From Eubacterium sp. ER2 (GTDB lineage: Bacteria; Bacillota; Clostridia; Lachnospirales; Lachnospiraceae): a stretch of DNA of 64,000 nt. This document shows, in pieces, positions 34,613 to 43,368 of this stretch. Numbering within the stretch: position 1 is the stretch's first letter; every line of letters begins with the position of its first letter. Where the stretch lies: the NCBI RefSeq assembly GCF_000765215.1, contig NZ_JPJE01000005.1, positions 62,001-126,000 of the forward strand, written 5' to 3'. The notes under the pieces were generated by a model that worked only from the letters and a program-made list of their open reading frames with translations, ran no database searches and was not told the DNA's origin. The position numbers were made by a program, and so were the translations under genes.

Positions 34613-35245
34613 ATGACAAAGATGAAGGCATGGAGACATTTTCGCACGATCACTCACCACAAGATCCTTGTCATGAAGGGATGCTTTAAGCTGGGGCTGT
34701 ACAGGCAGGGACTGCTCCACGACATGTCCAAGTACTCGCCCACTGAGTTCCTGGTGGGATGCAGGTATTACCAGGGAACGAGGAGCCCCAACAACGCGGA
34801 GAGGGAGGCAAAGGGATACTCCTCCGCCTGGCTACACCACAAGGGGCGGAACAAGCATCACTATGAATACTGGATCGATTACGGAATGAAAAAAGAGGAT
34901 GGGATCATCGGTATGAAGATGCCGGCCCGGTATGTGGCGGAGATGTTCGTGGATCGGATCTCGGCCTCCAAGACCTACCAGAGGGATAAATACGAGGACT
35001 GGCACCCGCTGCAGTACTACGAGCAGGGGGCAGCTATGCTGGGGAAGATGATCCACTCTGAGACAGCGGAGCTTCTCCACGATCTTCTGAAGCGGCTGGC
35101 CCGGGATGGGGAGGAGAAGACCTACGCTTACATCAGGAATGTGGTGCTGAAAAAGGACTTTCCCTACAACAGGAAGTGGAAGCCGGGGCAGGACAGCGGG
35201 AAAAGGGAGAATTCCCACAAAGGGGAGAAGAGCTGGAACTGGTAG
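34613..35245 (+). CDS. DUF5662 family protein
   Basis: 210 aa. It has a His-rich helical body with HDMSKYSPTEF (about 37-47), WLHHKGRNKHHYEYW and HSETAELLHDLL. The spaced His/Asp residues suggest an HD-domain-like metal site, but no exact HD phosphohydrolase signature is confirmed. I recognise it as DUF5662, frequent in Lachnospiraceae. The C-terminus is basic. The ATG follows GAGAAGGAAG. Function unknown. Confidence 0.8.
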   Translation: MTKMKAWRHFRTITHHKILVMKGCFKLGLYRQGLLHDMSKYSPTEFLVGCRYYQGTRSPNNAEREAKGYSSAWLHHKGRNKHHYEYWIDYGMKKEDGIIGMKMPARYVAEMFVDRISASKTYQRDKYEDWHPLQYYEQGAAMLGKMIHSETAELLHDLLKRLARDGEEKTYAYIRNVVLKKDFPYNRKWKPGQDSGKRENSHKGEKSWNW

Positions 35246-35278
35246 AAAGAGTAACATACTCAGTGGTATAATAGAAAA

Positions 35279-35312
35279 AGAGAGGCTGTTTTCGGCCTCT
35301 CTTCGCTGTTTT
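35279..35312. terminator. Bidirectional terminator between DUF5662 and luxS
   Basis: AGAGAGGC / GCCTCTCT 8-bp stem with an 8-nt loop. TCGCTGTTTTTT follows on the plus strand, and CTTTTTC follows on the minus strand. Confidence 0.8.
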
Positions 35313-35336
35313 TTATGGGAGTAATGGACAGGCGGC

Positions 35337-35816
35337 CTACTCCGGGTAGACCAGCCTCTCCTCTGTGATGCCTTCCAGCACTTCTTTTAAATACCTGCCC
35401 GCCAGGTATTTGGCCATGGGAAGGTTCATGTCCAGATAATTGCCGCAGTCCTTCGGGGATGCCCCGGGGACTTCTCCCTCGTAGCCTGCGATAAAGGCGA
35501 ACATGCTCTTCATGAGGGGGATGATGTCCTTTGACTCGTAGTCGCCGGCTAGCAGCAGGTAGAAGCCGGTGCGGCAGCCCATGGGGCCAAAGTACAGCAC
35601 CCTGTCTTTGTAGTCCGGGTCGTTCCGCAGGAAGGTGGCGCCCAGGTGTTCGATGGTGTGCACCTCCGCCGTGTTCATGACGGGCTCGTCGTTGGGGCTT
35701 GTCATGCGCAGGTCAAAGGTGGTTACCACGCAGTTCCCCGCCATGTCCTTTCTGGACACATACACGCCCGGAACCAGCTTTATGTGGTCAATGGTAAAAC
35801 TCGTGATCTTTTCCAT
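35337..35816 (-). CDS. luxS: S-ribosylhomocysteine lyase (AI-2 synthase)
   Basis: 159 aa, full length. The metal site HTIEH (His53, His57) and Cys124 (PKDCGNY) are present, as is the catalytic Cys81 in MGCRTGFYL. It splits S-ribosylhomocysteine into homocysteine and DPD, the precursor of autoinducer-2, in the activated methyl cycle. It is monocistronic, ends at a bidirectional terminator and has a long upstream region that it shares with the divergently transcribed histidine phosphatase. Confidence 0.97.
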   Translation of the reverse strand: MEKITSFTIDHIKLVPGVYVSRKDMAGNCVVTTFDLRMTSPNDEPVMNTAEVHTIEHLGATFLRNDPDYKDRVLYFGPMGCRTGFYLLLAGDYESKDIIPLMKSMFAFIAGYEGEVPGASPKDCGNYLDMNLPMAKYLAGRYLKEVLEGITEERLVYPE

Positions 35817-35973
35817 GTCGAAATCATCCTTTCCAAATCGTTTTGTCCTTGAGGGCCGGATACAGCAGGCGCCTTCTTATGCCATTGCCAGGCAGAAGAG
35901 CGCTCCAAAACAGCCCTACACTTCAGTCTACCACTTTTTTCACCGATTTTCTATGGAAAAACAGCAGAGGTGT

Positions 35974-36004
35974 GGTATAATAATCACATCGTGATTATTA
36001 TACC
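35974..36004. promoter_or_regulatory. Palindrome with divergent -10 boxes between luxS and the phosphatase
   Basis: 14-bp arms (GGTATAATAATCAC and complement) separated by ATC. Each arm contains a TATAAT: plus strand 35976-35981, minus strand 36002-35997. The plus copy is preceded by TGG (extended -10). It may be a symmetric divergent promoter or an operator covering both. Confidence 0.6.
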
Positions 36005-36049
36005 TGCGCATAATGCGGTTTCTGCGGAACCGCAGAAATCCGCTGCGCA
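36005..36049 (+). other. Long stable hairpin downstream of the palindrome
   Basis: TGCGCA / TGCGCA outer pairing encloses GCGGTTTCTGCGG, an AA loop and CCGCAGAAATCCGC, giving a stem of about 18 bp with one bulge. No T-run follows, so it is not a standard terminator. Confidence 0.65.
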
Positions 36050-36084
36050 TCCGCCGGAGGCCCATGGCCGCTGTGCGGGCATGG

Positions 36085-36172
36085 TATAATATGTCGGTAG
36101 GTACTGAGCCGTGCGAAAAGAAAAAACGGCAGGCCGGCTGCTTGCAGGCGAGGCTGCCGCTTTTTCTTTTCA
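36085..36172 (+). ncRNA. Candidate small RNA or leader attenuator
   Basis: An extended -10, TG-G-TATAAT (TATAAT 36085-36090), would start transcription near 36097. A strong terminator ends at about 36170. The resulting RNA would be about 75 nt with no ORF. The terminator stem is CGGCAG (36127-36132) with CTGCCG (36154-36159), extended by AAAAGAAAAAA against TTTTTCTTTT, and it contains the inner hairpin GCC-CTGC / GCAG-GGC. It could equally be a leader that attenuates the downstream phosphatase gene. Confidence 0.4.
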
Positions 36173-36262
36173 TAGGGCGAAGCCCGTGACACTGAGGGGA
36201 GCGAAGCTCACCGAAGTGTACGGCACGGCGTAGGGAGTGGCCGCGCGAAGCGAAGCTGAGGA
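36173..36262 (+). other. GC-rich multi-hairpin leader of the phosphatase gene
   Basis: Short GCGAAGC-loop hairpins recur: GGGCGAAGCCC, GGAGCGAAGCTC and GCGCGAAGCGAAGC. No coding potential is seen. Together with 35974-36172 they fill the 456-bp gap between luxS and the histidine phosphatase. The rest of the gap (35817-35973) shows nothing beyond the luxS ribosome site. Confidence 0.5.
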
Positions 36263-36272
36263 GGCATGACAG

Positions 36273-36908
36273 ATGAAACTATACATTGTCCGCCACGGAG
36301 AGACGGACTGGAATAAAGCGAGAAAGATACAGGGACAGTCGGATATTCCCCTCAATGAGTTTGGAAGGCACCTGGCCAGGGAGACGGCCAAGGGCCTGGC
36401 AGACATACACTTTGACCTGTGCTTTACAAGCCCTCTTTCCAGGGCCAAGGAGACGGCGCAGATCATCCTGGAGGGAAGAGACGTCCCGATTATAGAGGAG
36501 CCCCGGATCGAGGAGATGTCCTTTGGGGAGTATGAGGGGAAGTGCTGCTCCAGCGATGGATGGGAGCTGCCGGAGGAATTCCACCGCTTTTTTGACGGGC
36601 CGGATAAGTACAGGGCCCCGGCGGGCGGAGAGGATTTCGGACAGGTCAGAGACAGGACGGGGGAGTTCCTGGAGGATCTGGCGCGAAATCCCCAGTACGC
36701 GGACAAGCAGATCCTGGTCGCCACCCACGGCGCGGCCCTGGCGGGACTGCTCTGCTACATCAGAAAGGATCCCCTCTCCCGGTACTGGGGCACAGGGGTG
36801 CACAAAAACTGTGCGGTCACAGAGGTGGTCTGGGAGAATAGTGAATTTCATATTTTGTCCGAAAATGTGGTGTACTACAAAGACAAGGTAGAGCCCTGGG
36901 CGAAATAG
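36273..36908 (+). CDS. Histidine phosphatase family protein (phosphoglycerate mutase-like)
   Basis: 211 aa. The N-terminal IVRHGETDWN (phosphohistidine His8), LSRAKETAQI (second arginine) and ATHGAALAG (second histidine) define the RHG fold. It is shorter than cofactor-dependent phosphoglycerate mutase and fits the broad-specificity phosphatase branch. The substrate is not predictable. The start is preceded by GAGGAGGCATGACAG. trpS follows 40 bp downstream, so co-transcription is likely. Confidence 0.92.
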   Translation: MKLYIVRHGETDWNKARKIQGQSDIPLNEFGRHLARETAKGLADIHFDLCFTSPLSRAKETAQIILEGRDVPIIEEPRIEEMSFGEYEGKCCSSDGWELPEEFHRFFDGPDKYRAPAGGEDFGQVRDRTGEFLEDLARNPQYADKQILVATHGAALAGLLCYIRKDPLSRYWGTGVHKNCAVTEVVWENSEFHILSENVVYYKDKVEPWAK

Positions 36909-36948
36909 CCGATCATAGAAATTGAAAAATACATTGGAGGATACAGAC

Positions 36949-37953
36949 ATGATCAATGACAAGAAAGTATTATTCAGCGGGATGCAGGCGACAGGAAACC
37001 TGACCCTTGGAAACTATCTGGGAGCACTGAAGAACTGGGTCACACTGAGTGACGAGTACGAGTGCTTCTACAGCGTGGTGGACATGCACTCTATCACTGT
37101 GCGCCAGGACCCGGCGACTCTGAGGAAGAGAGCCAGAGCGCTCCTCATCCTCTACATCGCGGCCGGTCTGGATCCGAAGAAGAACTGTATCTACTACCAG
37201 TCTCATGTGTCCGGACACGCGGAGCTGGCCTGGATCCTGAACTGCTTTACCTACATGGGCGAGCTGAACCGGATGACCCAGTTCAAGGACAAGGCGGCCA
37301 AGCATGCGGACAATATCAACGCCGGGCTTTTCACTTACCCGGTGCTGATGGCGGCGGACATCCTGCTCTATCAGGCAGACGTTGTGCCTGTGGGAGTAGA
37401 TCAGAAGCAGCATCTTGAGCTGACGAGAGATATCGCGGAGAGATTTAACAATATTTACGGGGACGTATTCACCATTCCGGAGGCCTATATTGGAAAAGTG
37501 GGGGCCAAGATCATGAGCCTTCAGGATCCTGCAAAGAAGATGTCCAAGTCGGATGAGAACCCCAACGCCAGCATTTACCTGATGGATGATCCGGACACGA
37601 TCATGCGCAAATGCAAGCGGGCCGTGACGGACTCCGAGGCTCAGATCCTCTACAGGGATGAGCAGCCGGGCGTCAAGAACCTGATCAACATCTACAGCGC
37701 CTGCACCGGAAAGACGCCGGAGGAGGTAGTGAAGGAATTTGACGGAAAGGGCTACGGCGATTTCAAGATGGCTGTGGGCGAGTCTGTTGTCTCTGTTCTG
37801 AAGCCTCTCCAGGAGGAGGCCGCAAGACTCACAAAGGACAAGGCATACATTGACGGTATTATCAAGGAAAATGCGGAGAAGGCCGGCTACTACGCCAATA
37901 AGACGCTGCGCAAGGTGCAGAAGAAAGTGGGATTTCCGGAGCGGATCCGCTAG
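36949..37953 (+). CDS. trpS: Tryptophan-tRNA ligase
   Basis: 334 aa from ATG 36949, placed 8 bases after TTGGAGG. Class I synthetase: the HIGH-equivalent region is SGMQATGNLTLGNYLGAL (about 11-28) and the KMSKS motif is present as KKMSKSDEN. It has the usual bacterial length. No T-box leader was seen upstream, because the gene lies directly behind the phosphatase gene. Confidence 0.97.
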   Translation: MINDKKVLFSGMQATGNLTLGNYLGALKNWVTLSDEYECFYSVVDMHSITVRQDPATLRKRARALLILYIAAGLDPKKNCIYYQSHVSGHAELAWILNCFTYMGELNRMTQFKDKAAKHADNINAGLFTYPVLMAADILLYQADVVPVGVDQKQHLELTRDIAERFNNIYGDVFTIPEAYIGKVGAKIMSLQDPAKKMSKSDENPNASIYLMDDPDTIMRKCKRAVTDSEAQILYRDEQPGVKNLINIYSACTGKTPEEVVKEFDGKGYGDFKMAVGESVVSVLKPLQEEAARLTKDKAYIDGIIKENAEKAGYYANKTLRKVQKKVGFPERIR

Positions 37954-38000
37954 ACCGTACCCGCACTTCACAGAAGAACAAGGATACGGAGGCTTACAGG

Positions 38001-38525
38001 ATGGCAATACAGACTGCGGGAGAGCAGAAGTATTATGATTTTATAGAGGAGAGGGCCAGGAGTCTGCGGACGGGGATGATCATCTGGATCAGTCTTCTGG
38101 CGGCAGCCCTTATCGCTGTCTTCAACAGCCCGGTCATCGGGGCGGTTCTGGCTGTGGCCGGAGTCCTGCTGGCCGTGCTGAACGTGAGAAACCAGCGGGC
38201 CCTTGGCGCAAAGCTGTCAGGGATTGAGGACAAGGCGGATTTTTTTAATCAGCTGATCGCGCCTGACGCGGTGGAAATACCTGCCTTTCGCCTGCTGGTG
38301 ACGAGAGAGTTTGTCCTCTCTTTCCGGTCGGATGTCTTTATCTACCGCCTGAGTGACATGGATAAGGTGGAGGTGGGACTCGGAAGAGGCGGGGAGAAAG
38401 CCCTGTTCCTCACGGACAGAAGCGGGGAAAGACACGAGATTGCAAGGAGCACAGGAAAAGAGGACCCGGATTTTGACAGGGCCTACGAGGCTGTGCGTGA
38501 AAGGCTTGCGCCGGCACAGGAGTAA
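38001..38525 (+). CDS. Small membrane-anchored protein of unknown function
   Basis: 174 aa. Residues about 24-42 and 44-62 are two membrane helices (MIIWISLLAAALIAVF, VIGAVLAVAGVLLAVL). The rest (about 70-174) is a soluble, probably cytoplasmic domain with beta-strand character (FVLSFRSDVFIYRLSDMDKVEVGL), reminiscent of PH-like bacterial membrane-bound domains. I do not recognise a named family. It follows trpS by 47 bp and ends at a strong terminator. Confidence 0.7.
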   Translation: MAIQTAGEQKYYDFIEERARSLRTGMIIWISLLAAALIAVFNSPVIGAVLAVAGVLLAVLNVRNQRALGAKLSGIEDKADFFNQLIAPDAVEIPAFRLLVTREFVLSFRSDVFIYRLSDMDKVEVGLGRGGEKALFLTDRSGERHEIARSTGKEDPDFDRAYEAVRERLAPAQE

Positions 38526-38542
38526 AAGTGAAAAAAGCGAAT

Positions 38543-38590
38543 AAAAGCTCCCGGCTGTGAACAGGATCCGTTCGCAGCCGGGAGCTTTTT
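38543..38590. terminator. Bidirectional terminator between the small membrane protein gene and prs
   Basis: AAAAGCTCCCGGCTG-GAAC pairs with GTTC-CAGCCGGGAGCTTTT, a stem of about 19 bp with one mismatch. Both ends are A/T-rich, so it works in either direction. Confidence 0.9.
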
Positions 38591-38604
38591 GCGGGCTGGC
38601 ACAT

Positions 38605-39792
38605 TTATTTTTTTTCAGCCAGCTTCTTTTTATGCTTTTCCATCAGCGCGTGGATCCTCTTTGTGGGATCCAGGACAGCTCCGATGGAGATGTCGTGGTT
38701 CATGGAATCGATGATCAGCGCGATGAATTTACTCATGTCCGCCACGACGAAATATGGCTTGTTCAGTGTCTCGGGCGGCAGATAGGTCAGGTTGGTGGTG
38801 ATCAGGCGGTCGATGTAGCCCTTGTTGTAGTAGTCGTCGAAGATCTCCATACCGTTGGTGAAAAGGCCGAAGGTGGTGCAGACGAAGACTCTGGCAGCCC
38901 CTCTGTCCTTCAGCTGCTTTGCCACGTCCAGCATGCTCTCGCCGGAGGAGATCATGTCATCCACGACGATGAGATCCTTGCCCCTGACGTCGGAGCCAAG
39001 GAATTCGTGGGCCACAATGGGATTTTTGCCGTTCACGATGGTAGAGTAATCCCGCCGTTTGTAGAACATGCCCATCTCCACTCCGAGTACGTTGGAGAAG
39101 TAGACAGCCCTGTGCATGGCTCCCTCGTCCGGGCTGACGATCATCAGGTGCTCCTTGTCCACCTTCAGTTCTGGTTCTGCGCGGAGCAGCGCCTTCATGA
39201 ACTGGTAGGGGGGATTGAAGTTGTCAAATCCGATGAGAGGGATGGCGTTCTGCACCCGGGGATCGTGGGCGTCAAAGGTCATGATGTTGGACACGCCCAT
39301 GTCCACCAGCTCCCGCAGGGCCATGGCGCAGTCCAGGGACTCCCGCTTGGTGCGCTTGTGCTGGCGGCTTTCATATAAGAAGGGCATCAGCACATTGACC
39401 CTGTGTGCCTTCCCGTTGGCGGCTGAGATGATGCGCTTCAGATCCTGATAGTGGTCATCCGGTGACATGTGGTTCAGATGGCCGTTTACAGAGTAGGTCA
39501 GGCTGTAGTTGCACACATCCACCATTACAAAGAGATCCTTGCCCCGGACCGTCTCCCTGATGGTACCCTTTGCCTCTCCGCTCCCAAAACGGGGGCAGCG
39601 GCACTCGATGAGATAGTTGTCCATCTGATAGGAAGAAAAGACGGGAGAGCTGAGCGTCTCCTTTGAGGTGTCCTTCCGGAATTGGACGATATAGTCATTT
39701 ACCTTTTGGCCCAGCTCCGTGCAGCTCTCGAGAGCCGCGATCTTTAAGGGAGCTACAGGCAAGGCATGCTCAAGTACTTTTAAATCTGACAT
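38605..39792 (-). CDS. prs: Ribose-phosphate pyrophosphokinase (PRPP synthase)
   Basis: 395 aa. It is longer than the typical 315-aa enzyme because of an N-terminal extension and insertions, as in a Lachnospiraceae/Clostridia subtype. The PRPP-binding loop is VVDDMISSGESM. The ribose-5-phosphate and ATP regions NVLMPFLYESRQHKRTK and DAHDPRVQNAI (His of the DAHxxxxQ flag) are conserved. It makes PRPP for purines (purF here), pyrimidines, His and Trp. It is monocistronic with its own promoter. Confidence 0.95.
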   Translation of the reverse strand: MSDLKVLEHALPVAPLKIAALESCTELGQKVNDYIVQFRKDTSKETLSSPVFSSYQMDNYLIECRCPRFGSGEAKGTIRETVRGKDLFVMVDVCNYSLTYSVNGHLNHMSPDDHYQDLKRIISAANGKAHRVNVLMPFLYESRQHKRTKRESLDCAMALRELVDMGVSNIMTFDAHDPRVQNAIPLIGFDNFNPPYQFMKALLRAEPELKVDKEHLMIVSPDEGAMHRAVYFSNVLGVEMGMFYKRRDYSTIVNGKNPIVAHEFLGSDVRGKDLIVVDDMISSGESMLDVAKQLKDRGAARVFVCTTFGLFTNGMEIFDDYYNKGYIDRLITTNLTYLPPETLNKPYFVVADMSKFIALIIDSMNHDISIGAVLDPTKRIHALMEKHKKKLAEKK

Positions 39793-39827
39793 AGGTTCCT
39801 CCAGTCATATATATTTTTCCTCTATTA

Positions 39828-39857
39828 TTTATAGCACTTTTATGGTAAAATGGTCAA
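39828..39857 (-). promoter_or_regulatory. prs promoter (minus strand)
   Basis: On the minus strand TTGACC (39857-39852), 18-bp spacer, TATAAA (39833-39828). The start would be about 30 bases before the ATG. Confidence 0.6.
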
Positions 39858-39882
39858 CTAATCGGTCAAAATATGTTATACT
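39854..39882 (+). promoter_or_regulatory. Promoter of the DUF512 gene
   Basis: Extended -10, TG-T-TATACT (TATACT 39877-39882), with a poor -35. It overlaps the -35 of the divergent prs promoter. Confidence 0.5.
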
Positions 39883-39914
39883 TTATTAGATCAGAAATTG
39901 CAGAGGTATTGTAT

Positions 39915-41228
39915 ATGGCACACAGACATGTTATCAAGAGCATAGAGCCCGGCAGCATAGCAGATGAGCTGGGCATAGAGAAGGGGGACATCCTTGTGTC
40001 CATCAACGGTCAGGAGGTGGAGGATGTCTTTGACTATCACTTTTTCGTCAATGACGAGGAGCTTGTGCTCACCATAGAGAAGCCGGACGGCGAGGAGTGG
40101 GAGCTGGAGATCGAGAAGGACTATGAGGAGGATCTGGGCATCGAGTTCGAGCAGGGGCTCATGGATGAGTACCGCTCCTGCAGGAACAAATGTATTTTCT
40201 GCTTTATCGACCAGATGCCGGAGGGAATGAGAGATACCCTCTACTTCAAGGATGATGATTCCAGACTCTCCTTCCTGCAGGGAAACTATGTGACTCTGAC
40301 CAATATGAGCGACCACGATATTGACAGGATCATCCGGTATCACCTGGAGCCCATCAACATTTCTTTCCACACGACCAATCCGGAGCTCCGCTGTCAGATG
40401 CTCCACAACCGGTTTGCCGGGGAGGCGCTGAAGAAGGTGGACAGGCTGTATGAGGCGGGTATCGAGATGAACGGCCAGATCGTCCTCTGCCGGGGCATCA
40501 ACGACGGGGAGGAGCTGGAGAGGACCATCCGGGATCTGGCCGGCTACCTGCCCTATCTGCAGAGTGTGTCCGTGGTGCCGGTGGGCCTTACAAAGTACAG
40601 GGAGGGACTCTTTCCCTTAGAGCCCTTCACCCCCGAGGACGCCAGGCAGGTGCTGGCGGTGATCCGCCGCTGGCAGGATGAGCTGTACGAAAGGTGGGGG
40701 ACACATTTTATCCATGCGGGAGATGAGTGGTACCTTTTGGCCGGAGAGGACATGCCCCCGGAGGAGCGGTATGACGGGTACCTGCAGCTGGAAAACGGCG
40801 TGGGGATGATGCGGCTTCTGGAAAACGAGTTTCAGGAGGCCTTTGAGAGGCTGCCAGGAGATGACCTTCCCAGGGAAGTGTCCGTGGCCACGGGCAAGCT
40901 GGCCTACCCTCTTATTTGCGGTATGGCACAGAAGCTCCAGAGCAGGTATCCCGGGACAGTGGTCCACACCTACCAGATCGAGAACCGGTTTTTCGGGGAG
41001 AGGATCACAGTGGCGGGGCTTATCACGGGGCAGGATCTGAAGGAGCAGCTGGCGGGGAAGAGACTGGGGAAGGCACTGCTTCTGCCCTGCAATATGTTCC
41101 GCAGCCAGGAGGAGGTTTTCCTGGATGACGTGACCCTTGAGGAGCTGAAAGATGCTTTACAATCCGAGATAGATATTGTAAAATCAAGCGGGCAGGATTT
41201 TATTGATGCCGTGCTGAGACAACGATAA
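39915..41228 (+). CDS. DUF512 family radical-SAM-like protein with N-terminal PDZ
   Basis: 437 aa from ATG 39915 (AGAGG upstream). Residues about 5-60 form a PDZ-like domain (PGSIADELGIEKGDILVSINGQEV). Then CRNKCIFCF gives a Cys-x3-Cys-x2-Cys cluster motif typical of radical SAM enzymes, followed by a TIM-barrel-like segment and the DUF512 domain (VATGKLAYPLICGM ... VAGLITGQDL). The family (YlmH-/Bacillus DUF512 group) is widely conserved near der in Firmicutes, as here; its function is not established. Confidence 0.9.
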   Translation: MAHRHVIKSIEPGSIADELGIEKGDILVSINGQEVEDVFDYHFFVNDEELVLTIEKPDGEEWELEIEKDYEEDLGIEFEQGLMDEYRSCRNKCIFCFIDQMPEGMRDTLYFKDDDSRLSFLQGNYVTLTNMSDHDIDRIIRYHLEPINISFHTTNPELRCQMLHNRFAGEALKKVDRLYEAGIEMNGQIVLCRGINDGEELERTIRDLAGYLPYLQSVSVVPVGLTKYREGLFPLEPFTPEDARQVLAVIRRWQDELYERWGTHFIHAGDEWYLLAGEDMPPEERYDGYLQLENGVGMMRLLENEFQEAFERLPGDDLPREVSVATGKLAYPLICGMAQKLQSRYPGTVVHTYQIENRFFGERITVAGLITGQDLKEQLAGKRLGKALLLPCNMFRSQEEVFLDDVTLEELKDALQSEIDIVKSSGQDFIDAVLRQR

Positions 41229-41233
41229 GAAAA

Positions 41234-41252
41234 CCGGCCGCCCGGCGGCCGG
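41234..41252 (+). other. GC-rich hairpin between the DUF512 gene and der
   Basis: CCGGCCG / CGGCCGG 7-bp stem with a 5-nt loop and no T-run. It may be a processing or stability element within one transcript. Confidence 0.6.
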
Positions 41253-41288
41253 GGAGCAGATAAGAAATAGCAGGAAAAGGAGAGAAAT

Positions 41289-42617
41289 ATGAGCAAACCA
41301 GTGGTGGCCGTCGTGGGGCGGCCAAATGTGGGGAAATCCACTCTATTTAACGTGCTGGCCGGTGAGAAGATCTCCATCGTAAAGGACACGCCGGGCGTGA
41401 CCCGGGACCGGATTTACGCGGATGTGTCATGGCTTGACCGGGAATTTACGCTGATCGACACAGGGGGAATTGAGCCGGAGAGCAAGGATATTATCCTCTC
41501 CCAGATGCGGGAGCAGGCGCAGATCGCCATAGACACGGCGGATGTCATCATCTTTCTCACGGATGTGCGGCAGGGGCTGCAGGACGCGGACGCCAAGGTG
41601 GCGGACATGCTGCGCAGATCCGGAAAGCCGATTGTGCTTGTGGTGAACAAAGTGGACAATTTTGACAAATTCATGCCTGATGTCTATGAGTTCTACAATC
41701 TTGGCATCGGGGATCCGGTTCCCATCTCCGCCTCCTCCAGGCTGGGGCTGGGAGATATGCTGGACGCCCTGATCGCCCATTTCCCGGAGCATGCAGGGGA
41801 AGAGGAGGAGGACGAGCGGCCCAGGGTGGCCATCGTCGGGAAGCCCAATGTGGGGAAATCTTCCATCATCAACAAGCTCCTTGGAGAGCAGAGAGTGATC
41901 GTGTCGGATATCGCCGGCACTACCAGGGACGCCATTGACACGGAGGTGGTCCACGACGGGAAGGAGTATGTGTTTATCGACACAGCGGGACTTCGCCGGA
42001 AGAACAAGATCAAGGAGGAGCTGGAGCGGTACAGTATCATCCGCACCGTGACAGCTGTGGAGCGGGCGGACGTGGTCCTGGTGGTCATCGACGCCACAGA
42101 GGGAGTCACGGAGCAGGATGCCAAGATCGCGGGCATTGCCCACGAGAGAGGCAAGGGTATCATCATTGTGGTGAACAAGTGGGATGCCATTGAGAAAAAT
42201 GACAAGACTATGCGTGAGTATGAGAACAAGGTGCGCCAGGTTCTCTCCTTTATGCCCTACGCGGAGATCATGTACGTGTCAGCCAAGAGCGGGCAGAGGC
42301 TTCCGAAGCTGTTTGAGAAGATCGACATGGTGATCCAGAACCAGAACCTCCGGGTGGCCACGGGAGTCCTCAACGAGATCATGATGGAGGCTGTGGCCAT
42401 GCAGCAGCCCCCCTCGGACAAGGGAAAGAGGCTGAAGCTCTTCTATATTACCCAGGTGGCGGTGAAGCCCCCCACCTTTGTTATCTTTGTCAATGACAAG
42501 GAGCTGATGCATTTTTCATACACCAGGTATCTGGAAAATAAAATCCGGGAGGCCTTTGGATTTAAGGGGACGTCTCTTAAATTCTTTATCCGCCAGCGGA
42601 AGGAGAAGGAGCAGTAA
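41289..42617 (+). CDS. der: Ribosome biogenesis GTPase Der (EngA)
   Basis: 442 aa with two tandem GTPase domains: the first with GRPNVGKST (about 9-17) and DTGG, the second with GKPNVGKSS (about 182-190), DTAG and NKWD. A C-terminal KH-like domain follows. It acts in 50S subunit assembly. plsY starts three bases after its stop. Confidence 0.97.
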   Translation: MSKPVVAVVGRPNVGKSTLFNVLAGEKISIVKDTPGVTRDRIYADVSWLDREFTLIDTGGIEPESKDIILSQMREQAQIAIDTADVIIFLTDVRQGLQDADAKVADMLRRSGKPIVLVVNKVDNFDKFMPDVYEFYNLGIGDPVPISASSRLGLGDMLDALIAHFPEHAGEEEEDERPRVAIVGKPNVGKSSIINKLLGEQRVIVSDIAGTTRDAIDTEVVHDGKEYVFIDTAGLRRKNKIKEELERYSIIRTVTAVERADVVLVVIDATEGVTEQDAKIAGIAHERGKGIIIVVNKWDAIEKNDKTMREYENKVRQVLSFMPYAEIMYVSAKSGQRLPKLFEKIDMVIQNQNLRVATGVLNEIMMEAVAMQQPPSDKGKRLKLFYITQVAVKPPTFVIFVNDKELMHFSYTRYLENKIREAFGFKGTSLKFFIRQRKEKEQ

Positions 42618-42619
42618 TC

Positions 42620-43270
42620 ATGATAGAACGAGTCATTTGTCTGGTCATTGGCTATGCCTTTGGGCTGATCCAGACCGGATATCTGTACGGAAAGACACAG
42701 CATATTGATATACGGACAAAGGGCAGCGGAAACGCGGGGACAACCAACGCCCTGCGGACTATGGGATGGAAGGCGGGAGTCATCACCCTCCTGGGGGACT
42801 GTCTCAAGTGCGTGTTCGCGGTTCTTGTGGTCCGACTGATCTTCGGGGGCACATACGGCGACATTATGCCGATGCTGTCCCAGTACGCGGGCCTTGGAGC
42901 CATCCTGGGACACAATTATCCTTTCTATATGAAGTTTAAAGGCGGTAAGGGCATTGCGGTCACGGCCGGCATTATCATCACCACCTGGAATATCTGGATC
43001 ATGCTGATCTGCCTGGCTGTATTTCTTGCCAGCGTGGCAGCCACAAAGTATGTGTCTGTGGGTTCCCTTGTGGTTGTGGTTACATATTTTATCTGCGTGG
43101 TGGTGTACGGACAGATGGGCGGATTTCATGTGGATGGAAGCCATCTTGTGGAGATGTATGTGCTGGCTGCGCTTGTGGTTGTCTCTGCCTTTTACAAGCA
43201 CAGGGCCAATATCGGCCGGCTGATGAACGGGACAGAGAACAAGCTGAGCGTGGGAAAGAGCAAATCATAA
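42620..43270 (+). CDS. plsY: Acyl-phosphate:glycerol-3-phosphate acyltransferase
   Basis: 216 aa membrane protein with about five to six helices. The conserved PlsY motifs are visible: GSGNAGTTNALR (motif 1) and GHNYPFYMKFKGGKGIA (motifs 2 and 3, phosphate and acyl-phosphate binding). It makes lysophosphatidic acid for phospholipid synthesis. It is followed by gpsA, which makes its glycerol-3-phosphate substrate, so der-plsY-gpsA forms the usual order. Confidence 0.96.
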   Translation: MIERVICLVIGYAFGLIQTGYLYGKTQHIDIRTKGSGNAGTTNALRTMGWKAGVITLLGDCLKCVFAVLVVRLIFGGTYGDIMPMLSQYAGLGAILGHNYPFYMKFKGGKGIAVTAGIIITTWNIWIMLICLAVFLASVAATKYVSVGSLVVVVTYFICVVVYGQMGGFHVDGSHLVEMYVLAALVVVSAFYKHRANIGRLMNGTENKLSVGKSKS

Positions 43271-43368
43271 GGAGCGGATAGTAACGGTCCAGTGAGCCGT
43301 CATTATAAAGAGATCATACGGCTCTGTCCCCGCCGGGATGGGCGGGCAGGCCGGGAAGGAGGAAGATT

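Noticed and set aside
36901-36948. T-box leader upstream of trpS
   Set aside because: Only 40 bp separate it from the preceding gene; no T-box motif or specifier structure can fit.
38557-39378. A 273-aa plus-strand frame opposite prs
   Set aside because: Shadow of prs, which carries the PRPP-binding loop on the minus strand.
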